Assembly: GCA_003645915.1 (NCBI GenBank)
Contig: QNDG01000108.1
Location: forward strand, 1-6,134
Origin: Candidatus Zhuqueibacterota bacterium
GTDB lineage: Bacteria; Zhuqueibacterota; QNDG01
Reading direction: 5' to 3'
Length of the DNA stretch: 6,134 nucleotides
The notes under the pieces were generated by a model. The model was not told the DNA's origin. It was given only the letters and a program-made list of their open reading frames with translations, and did no database searches. Position numbers and translations under genes: made by a program. Shown here in pieces: positions 1 through 5,805 of the stretch; position 1 is the stretch's first letter; every line of letters starts with the position of its first letter.

Positions 1-9
1 ATCATTTAA

Positions 10-102
10 GATGGATTTAATGAAATGGTCGATATCGAAGAGATATATTATATCTCAAATCCGGCTTTGGGGCTTTGGAGTCATAAAGGAAATTTTGAGT
101 AA
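10..102 (+). other. possible C-terminal remnant of an upstream gene
   Basis: After a TAA at 7-9, this frame is open for 30 codons and ends at TAA 100-102. The peptide reads like real protein (it begins DGFNEMVDIEEIYY and includes ISNPALGLW). The neighbouring frame (2-109) is open to the window edge, but its composition is rich in Arg, Ile and Trp, as expected of a shifted shadow. Either the upstream gene has suffered a frameshift or nonsense change close to its end, or this is chance. No family is recognised. Confidence 0.2.
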
Positions 103-130
103 AAGGTAAATAAAATTAAAAGTATTTTAA

Positions 131-778
131 ATGTCATACAAAGGTATATTGTTTGATTTTGACGGTGTTGTAATAGACAGCATGCATCAGCATTACGATG
201 CCTGGAGCAAAGCTTTTGCTGGAAAGAACATTTTCTTTGAAAAAGAAGATTTCTTCCAGTTGGAAGGGCAGGGTTTACCTACAATTTCAAAAATGTTAGG
301 AGAACAACACGGCCTCGCTGAAGAAGACATTTTAGATATTATAAAAAAAGTACGTTATTATTATATGTTCGATCAAATTAAATTTTATGACTATTTTTTA
401 ACGATGATCAGTAATCTCAAAAATAACAATATTCCGATGGCGGTAGTAACCGGTGGTCAAAAAGAGCGAGTTGCTGTTATTTTAGAGGAATATTTTAGCG
501 GGGTTTTTAAAAATGTTGTCACTATTGATGATGTTAAAAACGGTAAACCACATCCCGAACCATTTGTAAAAGGAGCGGAAATGCTGGGTTTGGGGCCAAA
601 GGAATGTATTGTTGTTGAAAATGCACCGCTTGGCATAGCTTCTGCAAAGAATGCCGGCTGCAAGGTATTGGCTATTAAAACAACCCTGCCCGATATGTAC
701 TTAAGGAAAGCTGATTTTATCCTGAATACTTTTCAGGAAGTAGAAGAAAAACTTTTTCTGCTATTAAATATTCAATAA
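131..778 (+). CDS. HAD-superfamily hydrolase (beta-phosphoglucomutase/phosphatase-like)
   Basis: This is a 215-residue cytoplasmic HAD-fold enzyme expected to hydrolyse or isomerise a small phosphorylated metabolite, probably a sugar phosphate. Motif I is FDFDGV at 8-13, giving nucleophile D9 and acid/base D11. A helical cap domain follows (about 17-85). Motif II is T107 in VVTGG, motif III is K139 in NGKPHPEPF, and motif IV is VVENAPLGI at 161-169. The motif IV pair is Glu-Asn (163-164) rather than the commoner Glu-Asp or Asp-Asp; ENAPxG variants occur in this family. The full set of motifs and the length fit an intact enzyme. The start is fixed: an in-frame TAA (128-130) lies directly before the ATG. 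No good Shine-Dalgarno is visible. The sugar-acid kinase 93 nt downstream suggests a shared carbohydrate pathway. The substrate cannot be told from sequence. Confidence 0.92.
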   Translation: MSYKGILFDFDGVVIDSMHQHYDAWSKAFAGKNIFFEKEDFFQLEGQGLPTISKMLGEQHGLAEEDILDIIKKVRYYYMFDQIKFYDYFLTMISNLKNNNIPMAVVTGGQKERVAVILEEYFSGVFKNVVTIDDVKNGKPHPEPFVKGAEMLGLGPKECIVVENAPLGIASAKNAGCKVLAIKTTLPDMYLRKADFILNTFQEVEEKLFLLLNIQ

Positions 779-800
779 AAATAATTGGATAAAATTAAGA

Positions 801-839
801 ATATGCAGGATTTTTTCTCTACATAGTAAGCCTGCATAT
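801..839. repeat. perfect 9-bp inverted repeat between phosphatase and kinase
   Basis: ATATGCAGG (801-809) pairs perfectly with CCTGCATAT (831-839) across a 21-nt loop containing a T6 run. There is no T-tract after the right arm, so it is not a standard intrinsic terminator. The right arm ends 20 nt before the kinase ribosome site (GGAGG, 859-863). It could be an operator, an RNA processing or stability hairpin, or a weak attenuator. The symmetry is seen directly; the role is inference. Confidence 0.45.
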
Positions 840-871
840 CTTGCTAATTTAATAAGCTGGAGGAAGAAACA

Positions 872-1954
872 ATGAGTAAGTTAGATGTACTTAAAAATAA
901 TTGTGAACTGGATTTTCTGTCATTGGGCGCACTGGTACACCGGCTTGATCCTGGAGTTATACCTTTTCGAAAAGCACGTTTTGCAAATATTCATGTTTCA
1001 GGAGGGGAATACAATGTAGCAGCAGGATTATCGGATTGTTTTGGATTGAAAACCGGAATTGCATCAGCAATGGTTGATTATGGAATCGGTGAGATGGTAA
1101 AAAACCGTATACAAGAAATGGGAGTCAGACCGGTTTTTAAGTATTTTGAGCATGATGGTGTCCGAGGGCCGAACATCGCTACAGTTTACAGTGATCTTGG
1201 ATACGGTGTCCGTCCACCGGTTGTTTTTTACAACCGTGCAAATGAAGCTGCCGCTTTGCTTAAGCCAGGTGATTTTAAATGGAATCAAATTTTTAAAAAT
1301 GGGATAAGATGGTTTCATTCCGGGGGTATTTTTGCTTCTTTATCTGAAACAACGTCGGAGCTCATTATTGAAGGTATTCAGGCAGCTAAAAAAATGGGTG
1401 CCGTTTGTTCCTTCGATTTGAATTATCGAGCTAAATTGTGGTCATCAATAGGTGGTCTTAAAAAGGCTCAGCAGGTACTTCGTCGTATTGTCAGCAATGT
1501 GGATGTTTTACTTGGCAATGAAGAAGATCTACAAATGGGGCTTGGAATTCCTGGTCCAGAAGAAGTTTCTCAATCCAAACTTGCTCCAGAAACATTTTTT
1601 CAGATGATAGAACAAGTTATTAAACAGTTTCCTAATATAAAACTGGTTGCTACGACATTACGAGAAGTAAAGTCCACTAATAAGCACCGATGGGGGGCTG
1701 TTATGTGGCATGCTGGTAAACAGTTTGTTAGTCCTACATGCGAACTTGATGTTTTGGATCGAATTGGTGGGGGAGATGGTTTTGCTACTGGTCTTATCTA
1801 TGGTTTTATAGATGGACGAAAGCCAGAAGAGGCGCTTCGTCTTGGTTGGGCACACGGTGCACTTTTAACTACCTTCCCTGGTGATGTAACCATGGCTAAA
1901 CTTCCAGAAGTAGAAGCTTTTGCTAAAGGTGGTTCAGCAAGGGTTCAAAGATGA
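872..1954 (+). CDS. kdgK: PfkB-family sugar kinase, probably 2-keto-3-deoxygluconate kinase
   Basis: This 360-residue cytoplasmic ribokinase-fold enzyme transfers phosphate from ATP to a sugar or sugar acid. Sequence hallmarks are the glycine-rich substrate-side motif GGEYNVAAG (44-52), FDLNYR (181-186, typical of 2-keto-3-deoxygluconate kinases), NEED (216-219), and the PfkB signature DRIGGGDGF (296-304) with the GGGD anion hole and catalytic base D302. FPGD at 335-338 is also common in KDG kinases. The length is slightly above the usual 310-345. A strong ribosome site, GGAGG (859-863), lies 8 nt before the ATG. The expected role is KDG to KDPG in hexuronate/pectin breakdown, but no KDPG aldolase is present here: the DNA just downstream appears decayed. 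The stop overlaps an ATG (ATGA, 1951-1954) that opens only a 15-codon frame. Family is certain; KDG specificity is about 70% likely. Confidence 0.93.
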   Translation: MSKLDVLKNNCELDFLSLGALVHRLDPGVIPFRKARFANIHVSGGEYNVAAGLSDCFGLKTGIASAMVDYGIGEMVKNRIQEMGVRPVFKYFEHDGVRGPNIATVYSDLGYGVRPPVVFYNRANEAAALLKPGDFKWNQIFKNGIRWFHSGGIFASLSETTSELIIEGIQAAKKMGAVCSFDLNYRAKLWSSIGGLKKAQQVLRRIVSNVDVLLGNEEDLQMGLGIPGPEEVSQSKLAPETFFQMIEQVIKQFPNIKLVATTLREVKSTNKHRWGAVMWHAGKQFVSPTCELDVLDRIGGGDGFATGLIYGFIDGRKPEEALRLGWAHGALLTTFPGDVTMAKLPEVEAFAKGGSARVQR

Positions 1955-1998
1955 AGCTGGTTAGAGCTTATCTAAAAACAGAGAAATTCAGAATATAG
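1951..1998 (+). pseudogene. 15-codon frame overlapping the kinase stop (possible truncated gene start)
   Basis: An ATG shares ATGA with the kinase stop, the usual geometry of translational coupling, but the frame (MKLVRAYLKTEKFRI) ends after 15 codons at a TAG (1996-1998). The peptide loosely resembles the first strand of PII-type regulatory proteins (MKxxxAxxRPEK). That resemblance is from memory and too short to rely on. It may be the stub of a decayed downstream operon gene, or chance. Confidence 0.15.
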
Positions 1999-2056
1999 TT
2001 TAATTTTAACCTGAGGTTTCATGGATAAAAATGGAGCTGGCGGAAAATAATTATAG

Positions 2057-2457
2057 ATACTGGATAGAGATAGATTTAATAAATGTGCATTTTTTAAACC
2101 AGTACCTTATTCTTTTCTGAAAAATCTTGAGGGAAATGTGAATCCGAATAAAATAAGACATCCGGATAAATGGGAATATAACATTCTTGCACCTATCAGT
2201 TGTATCGGCTCCTGAGGGAAATTGTAAATTGAGGCTGCCTATCCCTAATGAAATATCTGAAAAAAATGTTGCAAAATATATAATTACGGGACAGGGAGTG
2301 AATATAATTTTTGCTTTATTTACAATGTACAGTACAAGCTCGGCAATGAGTCTGGAAAGAAAACGATTCTTTACCCAGCATATCTCGCATAGCTACAATA
2401 AAGGATGACGTAGAGAGTGCATTAGGGCTAAATTTTTCAAAGACAAGGAAATACTGA
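2057..2457 (+). pseudogene. probable decayed gene (three frames in relay)
   Basis: Three overlapping open stretches follow each other in different frames. The first is 2057-2215 (52 codons, no ATG near its start, containing NLEGNVNP and IRHPDKWEYN). The second is 2157-2408 (the longest start-to-stop stretch begins at TTG 2187, 73 codons, containing TGQGVNII). The third is 2350-2457 (35 codons, containing ISRIATIKDDVESALGL, ending at a TGA). Each has balanced composition with Asp, Glu, Pro and Gly, unlike random AT-rich DNA, and none has a convincing ribosome site. The simplest reading is one gene (or two) broken by several indels. The TGQGVNII...MYST stretch weakly recalls the TGHGTNVI...ST segment of membrane pyrophosphatases (HppA), but the flanks do not support that. 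No family is assigned. Confidence 0.35.
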
Positions 2458-2460
2458 AGA

Positions 2461-2487
2461 AAAGGATCATCTCTTCTATGATCTTTT
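2461..2487 (+). terminator. weak terminator-like hairpin
   Basis: AAAGGATCAT (2461-2470) pairs with ATGATCTTTT (2478-2487) through ten pairs, one of them G-U, around a 7-nt loop. The stem is AT-rich and the T run lies inside its right arm. It comes directly after the last open stretch of the decayed region, where a + strand terminator would be expected. Confidence 0.3.
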
Positions 2488-2747
2488 CATCCGGTTAACA
2501 TTTTATGATTAAAACGCCTATTACTATTCAAGCATCTAGACCCGGGCGGTTGAAATCTTAACGCTTGAAATTGGAATATATTAAGTTTAATTTATACAAT
2601 GAAACATTGGATGGAACACGAAGCCTGTTGTTGTTTCGACCTTAACCTAAATAAAAAGTCGTTTTAAATTTAACTATTTAAAGCTGACCGGTACTTCAAT
2701 GTTAAATAATATTTACTAAGGGATTTTTGTCTATATCTTTGTTAAAG

Positions 2748-2777
2748 AAAAAGTATGTAAATTATCTCTGATTTACA
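2748..2777 (-). terminator. weak hairpin with T-tract, candidate end of the sigma operon
   Basis: TGTAAAT (2756-2762) and ATTTACA (2771-2777) form a perfect 7-bp stem with an 8-nt loop. Read on the - strand, the stem is followed by TAC and then TTTTT (2752-2748), about 77 nt after the solenoid gene's stop. On the + strand a T7 run follows at 2786-2792, so it could work in both directions. The stem has only one G-C pair, so strength is doubtful. Confidence 0.25.
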
Positions 2778-2853
2778 ATCCTTAATTTTTTTATTCCAAC
2801 ATGTTATGACTTTTTAAGGAAGCCCTGTATATATGTTTTTAATTTAAATTGCA

Positions 2854-4494
2854 TTATTTTTTATTTATTTCTATATTGCTTGTAGTGTTTATAATAACAG
2901 GAATTTTTTTCTGGCTTTTTATTTTTTTAATATCATTTTTTCCAATATTATGATAAACTGGGAAATCGGATTTTATGTCACCGTATTTAGTTCCTGCCCA
3001 TATCGAATAATCCATTGAACCGGGTAATTCAATAATAACATCTTTATAACTGGTTGCCACTGTTATTTCATCGCCGTAAGATATTTTTTTAATTCCTTTT
3101 ATTTCCACAGGACTGTTTCTCCCTTCAATTTTTATGGAAGCTCCTGAACGGACAACTGAAACTCTTTTATAAGAATTAATAATATTAATATTCCCGCTAA
3201 CATTGTCAACAATAACCGTACACGATTCACCGTCAATATCTGCACTTCCCTTAACATCTTTTAATTCTATTGATCTGTAGGAAGATTTTATATCAGCATT
3301 ACCGCTAATCTCCGAAGCATAAACCGCACCTGATTCGGTTTTGCACTTAAGGTTTCCCTTGATTTTTTCCAGTTTTACTTCTCTGTACGAAGAAATAAGA
3401 TGCAAATCACCTAGAATATTGTAAACATTTACCGAACCTGAAGGATTCTCAACTGACAGGGAGCCGTAAACATCTTTTACATCAACATCTCTGTACTCTG
3501 TTCTGATTGTGCCACCTTTGAATCTTTTTGCATTAACTGCGGATGACCTGCCGTTAATGTAAAGTTTTCCTCCTACACTGTCTATTGTAATATTTCTGTA
3601 GCTGGTTATAATTTTAACATTTTTACCAATATACTTTGCATTAACCTCACATGATTCTCCCTTAATTGTGAGGTCTCCGGAAATTTTTGAAATCCTGATA
3701 GGTTTATATACACTTGAAATATCACAATTACCTTTAACTTCTGTACCGTTTATCCTGCAGCTTTGGCCGTTTATTGTAAGATTCCCGTTTATATTTCTGA
3801 ATTCCACATCTCTGTAACTACAAACTATTTGTGTGTCTCCATGTATGCCTTCCAGTCTTACATCTCCATTGGAAGTTTCAACTTTTACATTACCGGCAAA
3901 ATTACCAATCTCTACAGAATCATATTTATTTTTAATGTCAACACTTCCTTCGCAGTCGTCTATTTCAACACTGCCTGAAGTATTGGAAATTTCTAATTCT
4001 CCGGAAATTTCATTAACAAACACGTTTCCGTATCTATTATCTAAATTAATGTTTGTTTTTTGCGGGACAGTAATTTTGATCTCTACATAACTGGAAAAAT
4101 TACCGACTTTTCCGTTAAATAAATCTTTCAAAATACTTGTAACTATATCCTGTCCCGAACGGTTTTTGTACTGTGGAGTTTTTAATTCTACCCTGTACCC
4201 GTTTGAATAAGGTTTTAGAATCAACTGGCATTCTTCCAGATATTTTTCAATAAAACGTACATTATCGTGGGCAATTTCAATGCTGGCATTTACGCATATG
4301 CTGTCTGACTTTCCTTTTATAACATAAATATCAGCTTTTGAGTCCTTCATATAAAGAGTTTTATTATTCTCTCCTTTAATTGATTTGTAAAAGGTTTTTT
4401 TCTTTGAATTTTGTAATGCAGGGCCGCTTGCTATGGAATTAATTGATAAAGCAAACAGGAAAATAAAAATAAAGAAATGTCTTTTAAGTTTCAT
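2854..4494 (-). CDS. secreted DUF4097-type beta-solenoid protein with 36-residue repeats
   Basis: This is a 546-residue exported protein, third gene of the sigma-factor operon. A Sec signal peptide (KLKR, then a hydrophobic run HFFIFIFLFALSI, cleavage near SIA-SG about residue 22) precedes a short N-terminal domain (about 25-140). Then comes a regular repeat: tyrosines in SYR/K-like motifs at 155, 191, 227, 263, 299, 334, 370, 406 and 442, almost exactly 36 apart. Midway between them runs a second column of Ser-Cys, Ser-Gly or Ser-Ser at 173, 209, 245, 281, 317, 352, 388, 424 and 460. Each half of about 18 residues should form one coil of a right- or left-handed beta-solenoid. Further tyrosines at 483 and 504 mark a looser C-terminal cap. 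No enzyme motif, lipobox or membrane anchor is seen, so it is probably periplasmic. Such proteins recur in ECF operons without a known function. ATG 4494 is preferred to TTG 4500 because AAGGAG (4501-4506) sits 6 nt upstream of the ATG. The gene overlaps the anti-sigma gene by 11 nt. Confidence 0.92.
   Translation of the reverse strand: MKLKRHFFIFIFLFALSINSIASGPALQNSKKKTFYKSIKGENNKTLYMKDSKADIYVIKGKSDSICVNASIEIAHDNVRFIEKYLEECQLILKPYSNGYRVELKTPQYKNRSGQDIVTSILKDLFNGKVGNFSSYVEIKITVPQKTNINLDNRYGNVFVNEISGELEISNTSGSVEIDDCEGSVDIKNKYDSVEIGNFAGNVKVETSNGDVRLEGIHGDTQIVCSYRDVEFRNINGNLTINGQSCRINGTEVKGNCDISSVYKPIRISKISGDLTIKGESCEVNAKYIGKNVKIITSYRNITIDSVGGKLYINGRSSAVNAKRFKGGTIRTEYRDVDVKDVYGSLSVENPSGSVNVYNILGDLHLISSYREVKLEKIKGNLKCKTESGAVYASEISGNADIKSSYRSIELKDVKGSADIDGESCTVIVDNVSGNINIINSYKRVSVVRSGASIKIEGRNSPVEIKGIKKISYGDEITVATSYKDVIIELPGSMDYSIWAGTKYGDIKSDFPVYHNIGKNDIKKIKSQKKIPVIINTTSNIEINKK
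3100..4050 (-). repeat. degenerate 108-bp tandem repeat coding the solenoid
   Basis: The 36-residue protein repeat is also visible in DNA. On the + strand, versions of TCTGTA (the complement of the Tyr-Arg codons and their neighbours) recur roughly every 108 bp, for example near 3276, 3384, 3492, 3597 and 3813. Copies have diverged considerably at the DNA level while spacing is kept to the codon; one copy lacks a single codon between Tyr 299 and Tyr 334. This points to old duplications held by structural selection. Confidence 0.75.
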
Positions 4495-5101
4495 TTTCAA
4501 CTCCTTTTAAAATTTCCTTTAATGTCTCTTTTTTATCCTTCAATGCTGCAAGCATGTACTTTCTTATTCTGCTGTTTCCGGGATTATACAAAAGTTCTCT
4601 TTTACATTCTTTTATTTGATTATTTATTGTCTCAAGTTTTTCTCTGTATAGAGTCGCCAATTCAAAATCCATATTTTGAATTACAGGCTCAGCTTTTTTT
4701 TCAAGCTGATTTATAGCCAGTTCATATTTTTTTTCTGCATTCTCCACTTTACGTAAAGCCGAGTCCTTTAAAAAAGAGGAATTAAATTTTAGTGTATTAT
4801 AGTAAACACGATTAATTAAACCTGTAACAGCAAGAATAAAAAGTGCTGCAGCTGCAAATTTGACAAATACTCGTTTTACTGAATCTGTTTTTTTTACTCC
4901 TTTTATTTCTTTCTCTATTCTCTCCCACAAAGCATGTTTGCGGTTTTCAGGGAAAACCGATGTAACAGTCCCTGCTGTTTTCATGAGAATTTCATACTCA
5001 GCAAGAGCCTTTTTACAATACTGGCACTCTTGTATGTGCTTATCAAACTCATCTTTGCTTGTGCTGCCGTAAATATATTTTTCAAATTCCCTGCAGATCA
5101 T
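4484..5101 (-). CDS. membrane anti-sigma factor with zinc-binding N-terminus and periplasmic helical domain
   Basis: This 205-residue protein should bind and inhibit the sigma factor encoded directly upstream. The N-terminus carries the anti-sigma zinc pattern C3 ... H22-x3-C26-x2-C29 (HIQECQYC). One membrane segment spans about 79-97 (VKFAAAALFILAVTGLI), putting the N-terminus in the cytoplasm and residues from about 100 on in the periplasm. The outer part (about 112-202) is charged and helical. It matches a layout I recall from many anti-sigma-like proteins of Acidobacteria and FCB-group genomes: an EKKYELAI segment, LE repeats, a CKRELLYNPGN turn at 166-176, then a terminal helix. It probably senses an envelope signal or partner. 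The start overlaps the sigma stop (ATGA, 5098-5101), and GGAG (5110-5113) lies 8 nt upstream. Its end overlaps the solenoid gene. The family call is firm; the signal is unknown. Confidence 0.92.
   Translation of the reverse strand: MICREFEKYIYGSTSKDEFDKHIQECQYCKKALAEYEILMKTAGTVTSVFPENRKHALWERIEKEIKGVKKTDSVKRVFVKFAAAALFILAVTGLINRVYYNTLKFNSSFLKDSALRKVENAEKKYELAINQLEKKAEPVIQNMDFELATLYREKLETINNQIKECKRELLYNPGNSRIRKYMLAALKDKKETLKEILKGVENET
4501..4506 (-). promoter_or_regulatory. ribosome binding site that fixes the solenoid start
   Basis: On the - strand AAGGAG (4506 to 4501) is followed by TTGAAA and then ATG at 4494. The spacing of 6 nt suits the ATG. A start at the TTG (4500) would leave no spacer at all, so the shorter 546-residue protein is preferred. 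The site lies inside the end of the anti-sigma gene. Confidence 0.75.
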
Positions 5102-5619
5102 AATCCCTGCTCCATAAATATTGATAATTTTTTTCTTAACTTCATTTTTGCATGAAACAAATTTGATTTAACACTTCCGATAGAAATGTTTAAAATGTCG
5201 GATATTTCCCTCTGTTTAAAACCTTCCACAGCATGTAAAATAAAACACGCTCTTTGTTGAGAAGGAAGACCTTCTATCTCTTTTTCAAGAACCATTTTTA
5301 ATTCATAGTTGTGTTCGACTTTATTGTCATTTTCTTTTATAAGATACATATTGTTTTTTCTCATTTTTTTTGAAAGATCAAGACAAACCCGGAAATGTAT
5401 TTTATAAAGATATGTACTGAACTTTGAATCTGACCTGAACTTTTTTATATTTTTAAAAAGCTTCAAAAAAGTAGTTTGTACTGCATCTTCCGATTCCTGT
5501 ACATTTCCCAGCATCCTGACAGCTACCCTGAACAGAAAATCCGAGTATCTTTGGTAAAGCTCTCTAAAAGCTTCTATATCGCCTTTTTGACAAAGTCTTA
5601 TTAAAAGTTCTTCCTGCAT
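5098..5619 (-). CDS. RNA polymerase ECF sigma factor
   Basis: This 173-residue group IV (ECF) sigma factor has only regions 2 and 4, the normal length for the class. Region 2 covers about 5-90: AFRELYQRYSDFLFRVAVRM, then the region 2.2 helix SEDAVQTTFLKLFK (43-56), and FSTYLYKIHFRVCLDLSKK (67-85) for -10 recognition. A linker (about 90-112) leads to region 4 (about 113-168), with LPSQQRACFILHAVEGF and the helix-turn-helix QREISDILNISIGSVKSNL for -35 recognition. AGGAG (5624-5628) stands 4 nt before the ATG. It is the first gene of the operon; its stop overlaps the anti-sigma start by 4 nt, so the two should be made in step. A matching ECF promoter directly upstream suggests autoregulation. 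The ECF family is certain; the subgroup is not assigned. Confidence 0.96.
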   Translation of the reverse strand: MQEELLIRLCQKGDIEAFRELYQRYSDFLFRVAVRMLGNVQESEDAVQTTFLKLFKNIKKFRSDSKFSTYLYKIHFRVCLDLSKKMRKNNMYLIKENDNKVEHNYELKMVLEKEIEGLPSQQRACFILHAVEGFKQREISDILNISIGSVKSNLFHAKMKLRKKLSIFMEQGL

Positions 5620-5639
5620 TAATCTCCTCTGTTTTCATG

Positions 5640-5668
5640 TTAGACAGTTCAGGTCTTTAAAAGGTTTA
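5640..5668 (-). promoter_or_regulatory. candidate autoregulated ECF promoter of the sigma operon
   Basis: Read on the - strand, TAAACCT (5668-5662) is followed by a 16-nt spacer and GTCTAA (5645-5640). This fits the classical ECF pattern GGAACTT-N15/16-GTCTAA: the AAC core, the downstream T and the whole -10 element match, while the two leading G residues do not. The predicted transcript would start about 6-8 nt past the -10, giving a leader of roughly 14 nt that just contains the AGGAG ribosome site. The match is seen directly; use by this particular sigma factor is inference. Confidence 0.6.
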
Positions 5669-5805
5669 ATTTTATTTTCAGAAAAGCAAATTTTTATTTC
5701 AGGTTTGTTTTTATTTATGCAGGGAATTTGCAGGTGATATATGAATTTCAGATGCCCGGAGAAAACGGAATTCTCAATTTTGTCGTCCCGATTCTGATCC
5801 ACTAA

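Larger units (their letters stand above)
1955..2853. other. 899-bp convergent intergenic region with decayed coding, no intact gene
   Basis: This gap separates the + strand kinase from the - strand sigma operon, which converge. I see no tRNA, no rRNA and no intact gene. The left part (about 2057-2457) holds a relay of three protein-like open stretches in different frames, listed separately. The right part (about 2490-2853) is very AT-rich, with stops in the frames I read and only short hairpins at 2461-2487 and 2756-2777. The contrast suggests a decayed gene on the left and true spacer on the right. Confidence 0.6.

Noticed and set aside
95..128. Sigma-70-type promoter (TTGAGT ... TATTTT) before the HAD gene
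   Set aside because: Spacing of 22 nt is too long and AT-rich DNA gives many such matches by chance.
457..663. - strand open frame opposite the HAD gene
   Set aside because: Antisense to a gene with complete catalytic motifs; composition is that of a shadow frame. The same applies to frames opposite the kinase (1064-1318, 1658-1855) and the anti-sigma gene (4477-5155).
2187..2408. Stand-alone 73-residue gene, or a membrane pyrophosphatase (HppA) fragment
   Set aside because: It starts only at a TTG without a ribosome site, has no membrane-segment series, and the HppA-like match is confined to about 20 residues, so it is treated as part of a decayed region.
3100..4050. Regularly spaced repeats considered as a CRISPR array
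   Set aside because: The period is 108 bp, the copies are degenerate, and the spacing keeps the reading frame; this is a protein repeat.
3763..4090. Open + strand frames opposite the solenoid gene
   Set aside because: They lie antisense to a well-supported gene, and their openness follows from the repeat's codon bias; no ribosome sites or domains.
4495..4500. TTG at 4500 as start of the solenoid gene (two extra residues)
   Set aside because: AAGGAG directly abuts the TTG, leaving no spacer, whereas ATG 4494 has a proper 6-nt spacing.
5741..5797. Small 18-codon + strand ORF with an AGGTGA sequence upstream
   Set aside because: Very short, spacer only 3 nt, no recognisable feature, and it overlaps a different protein-like frame.
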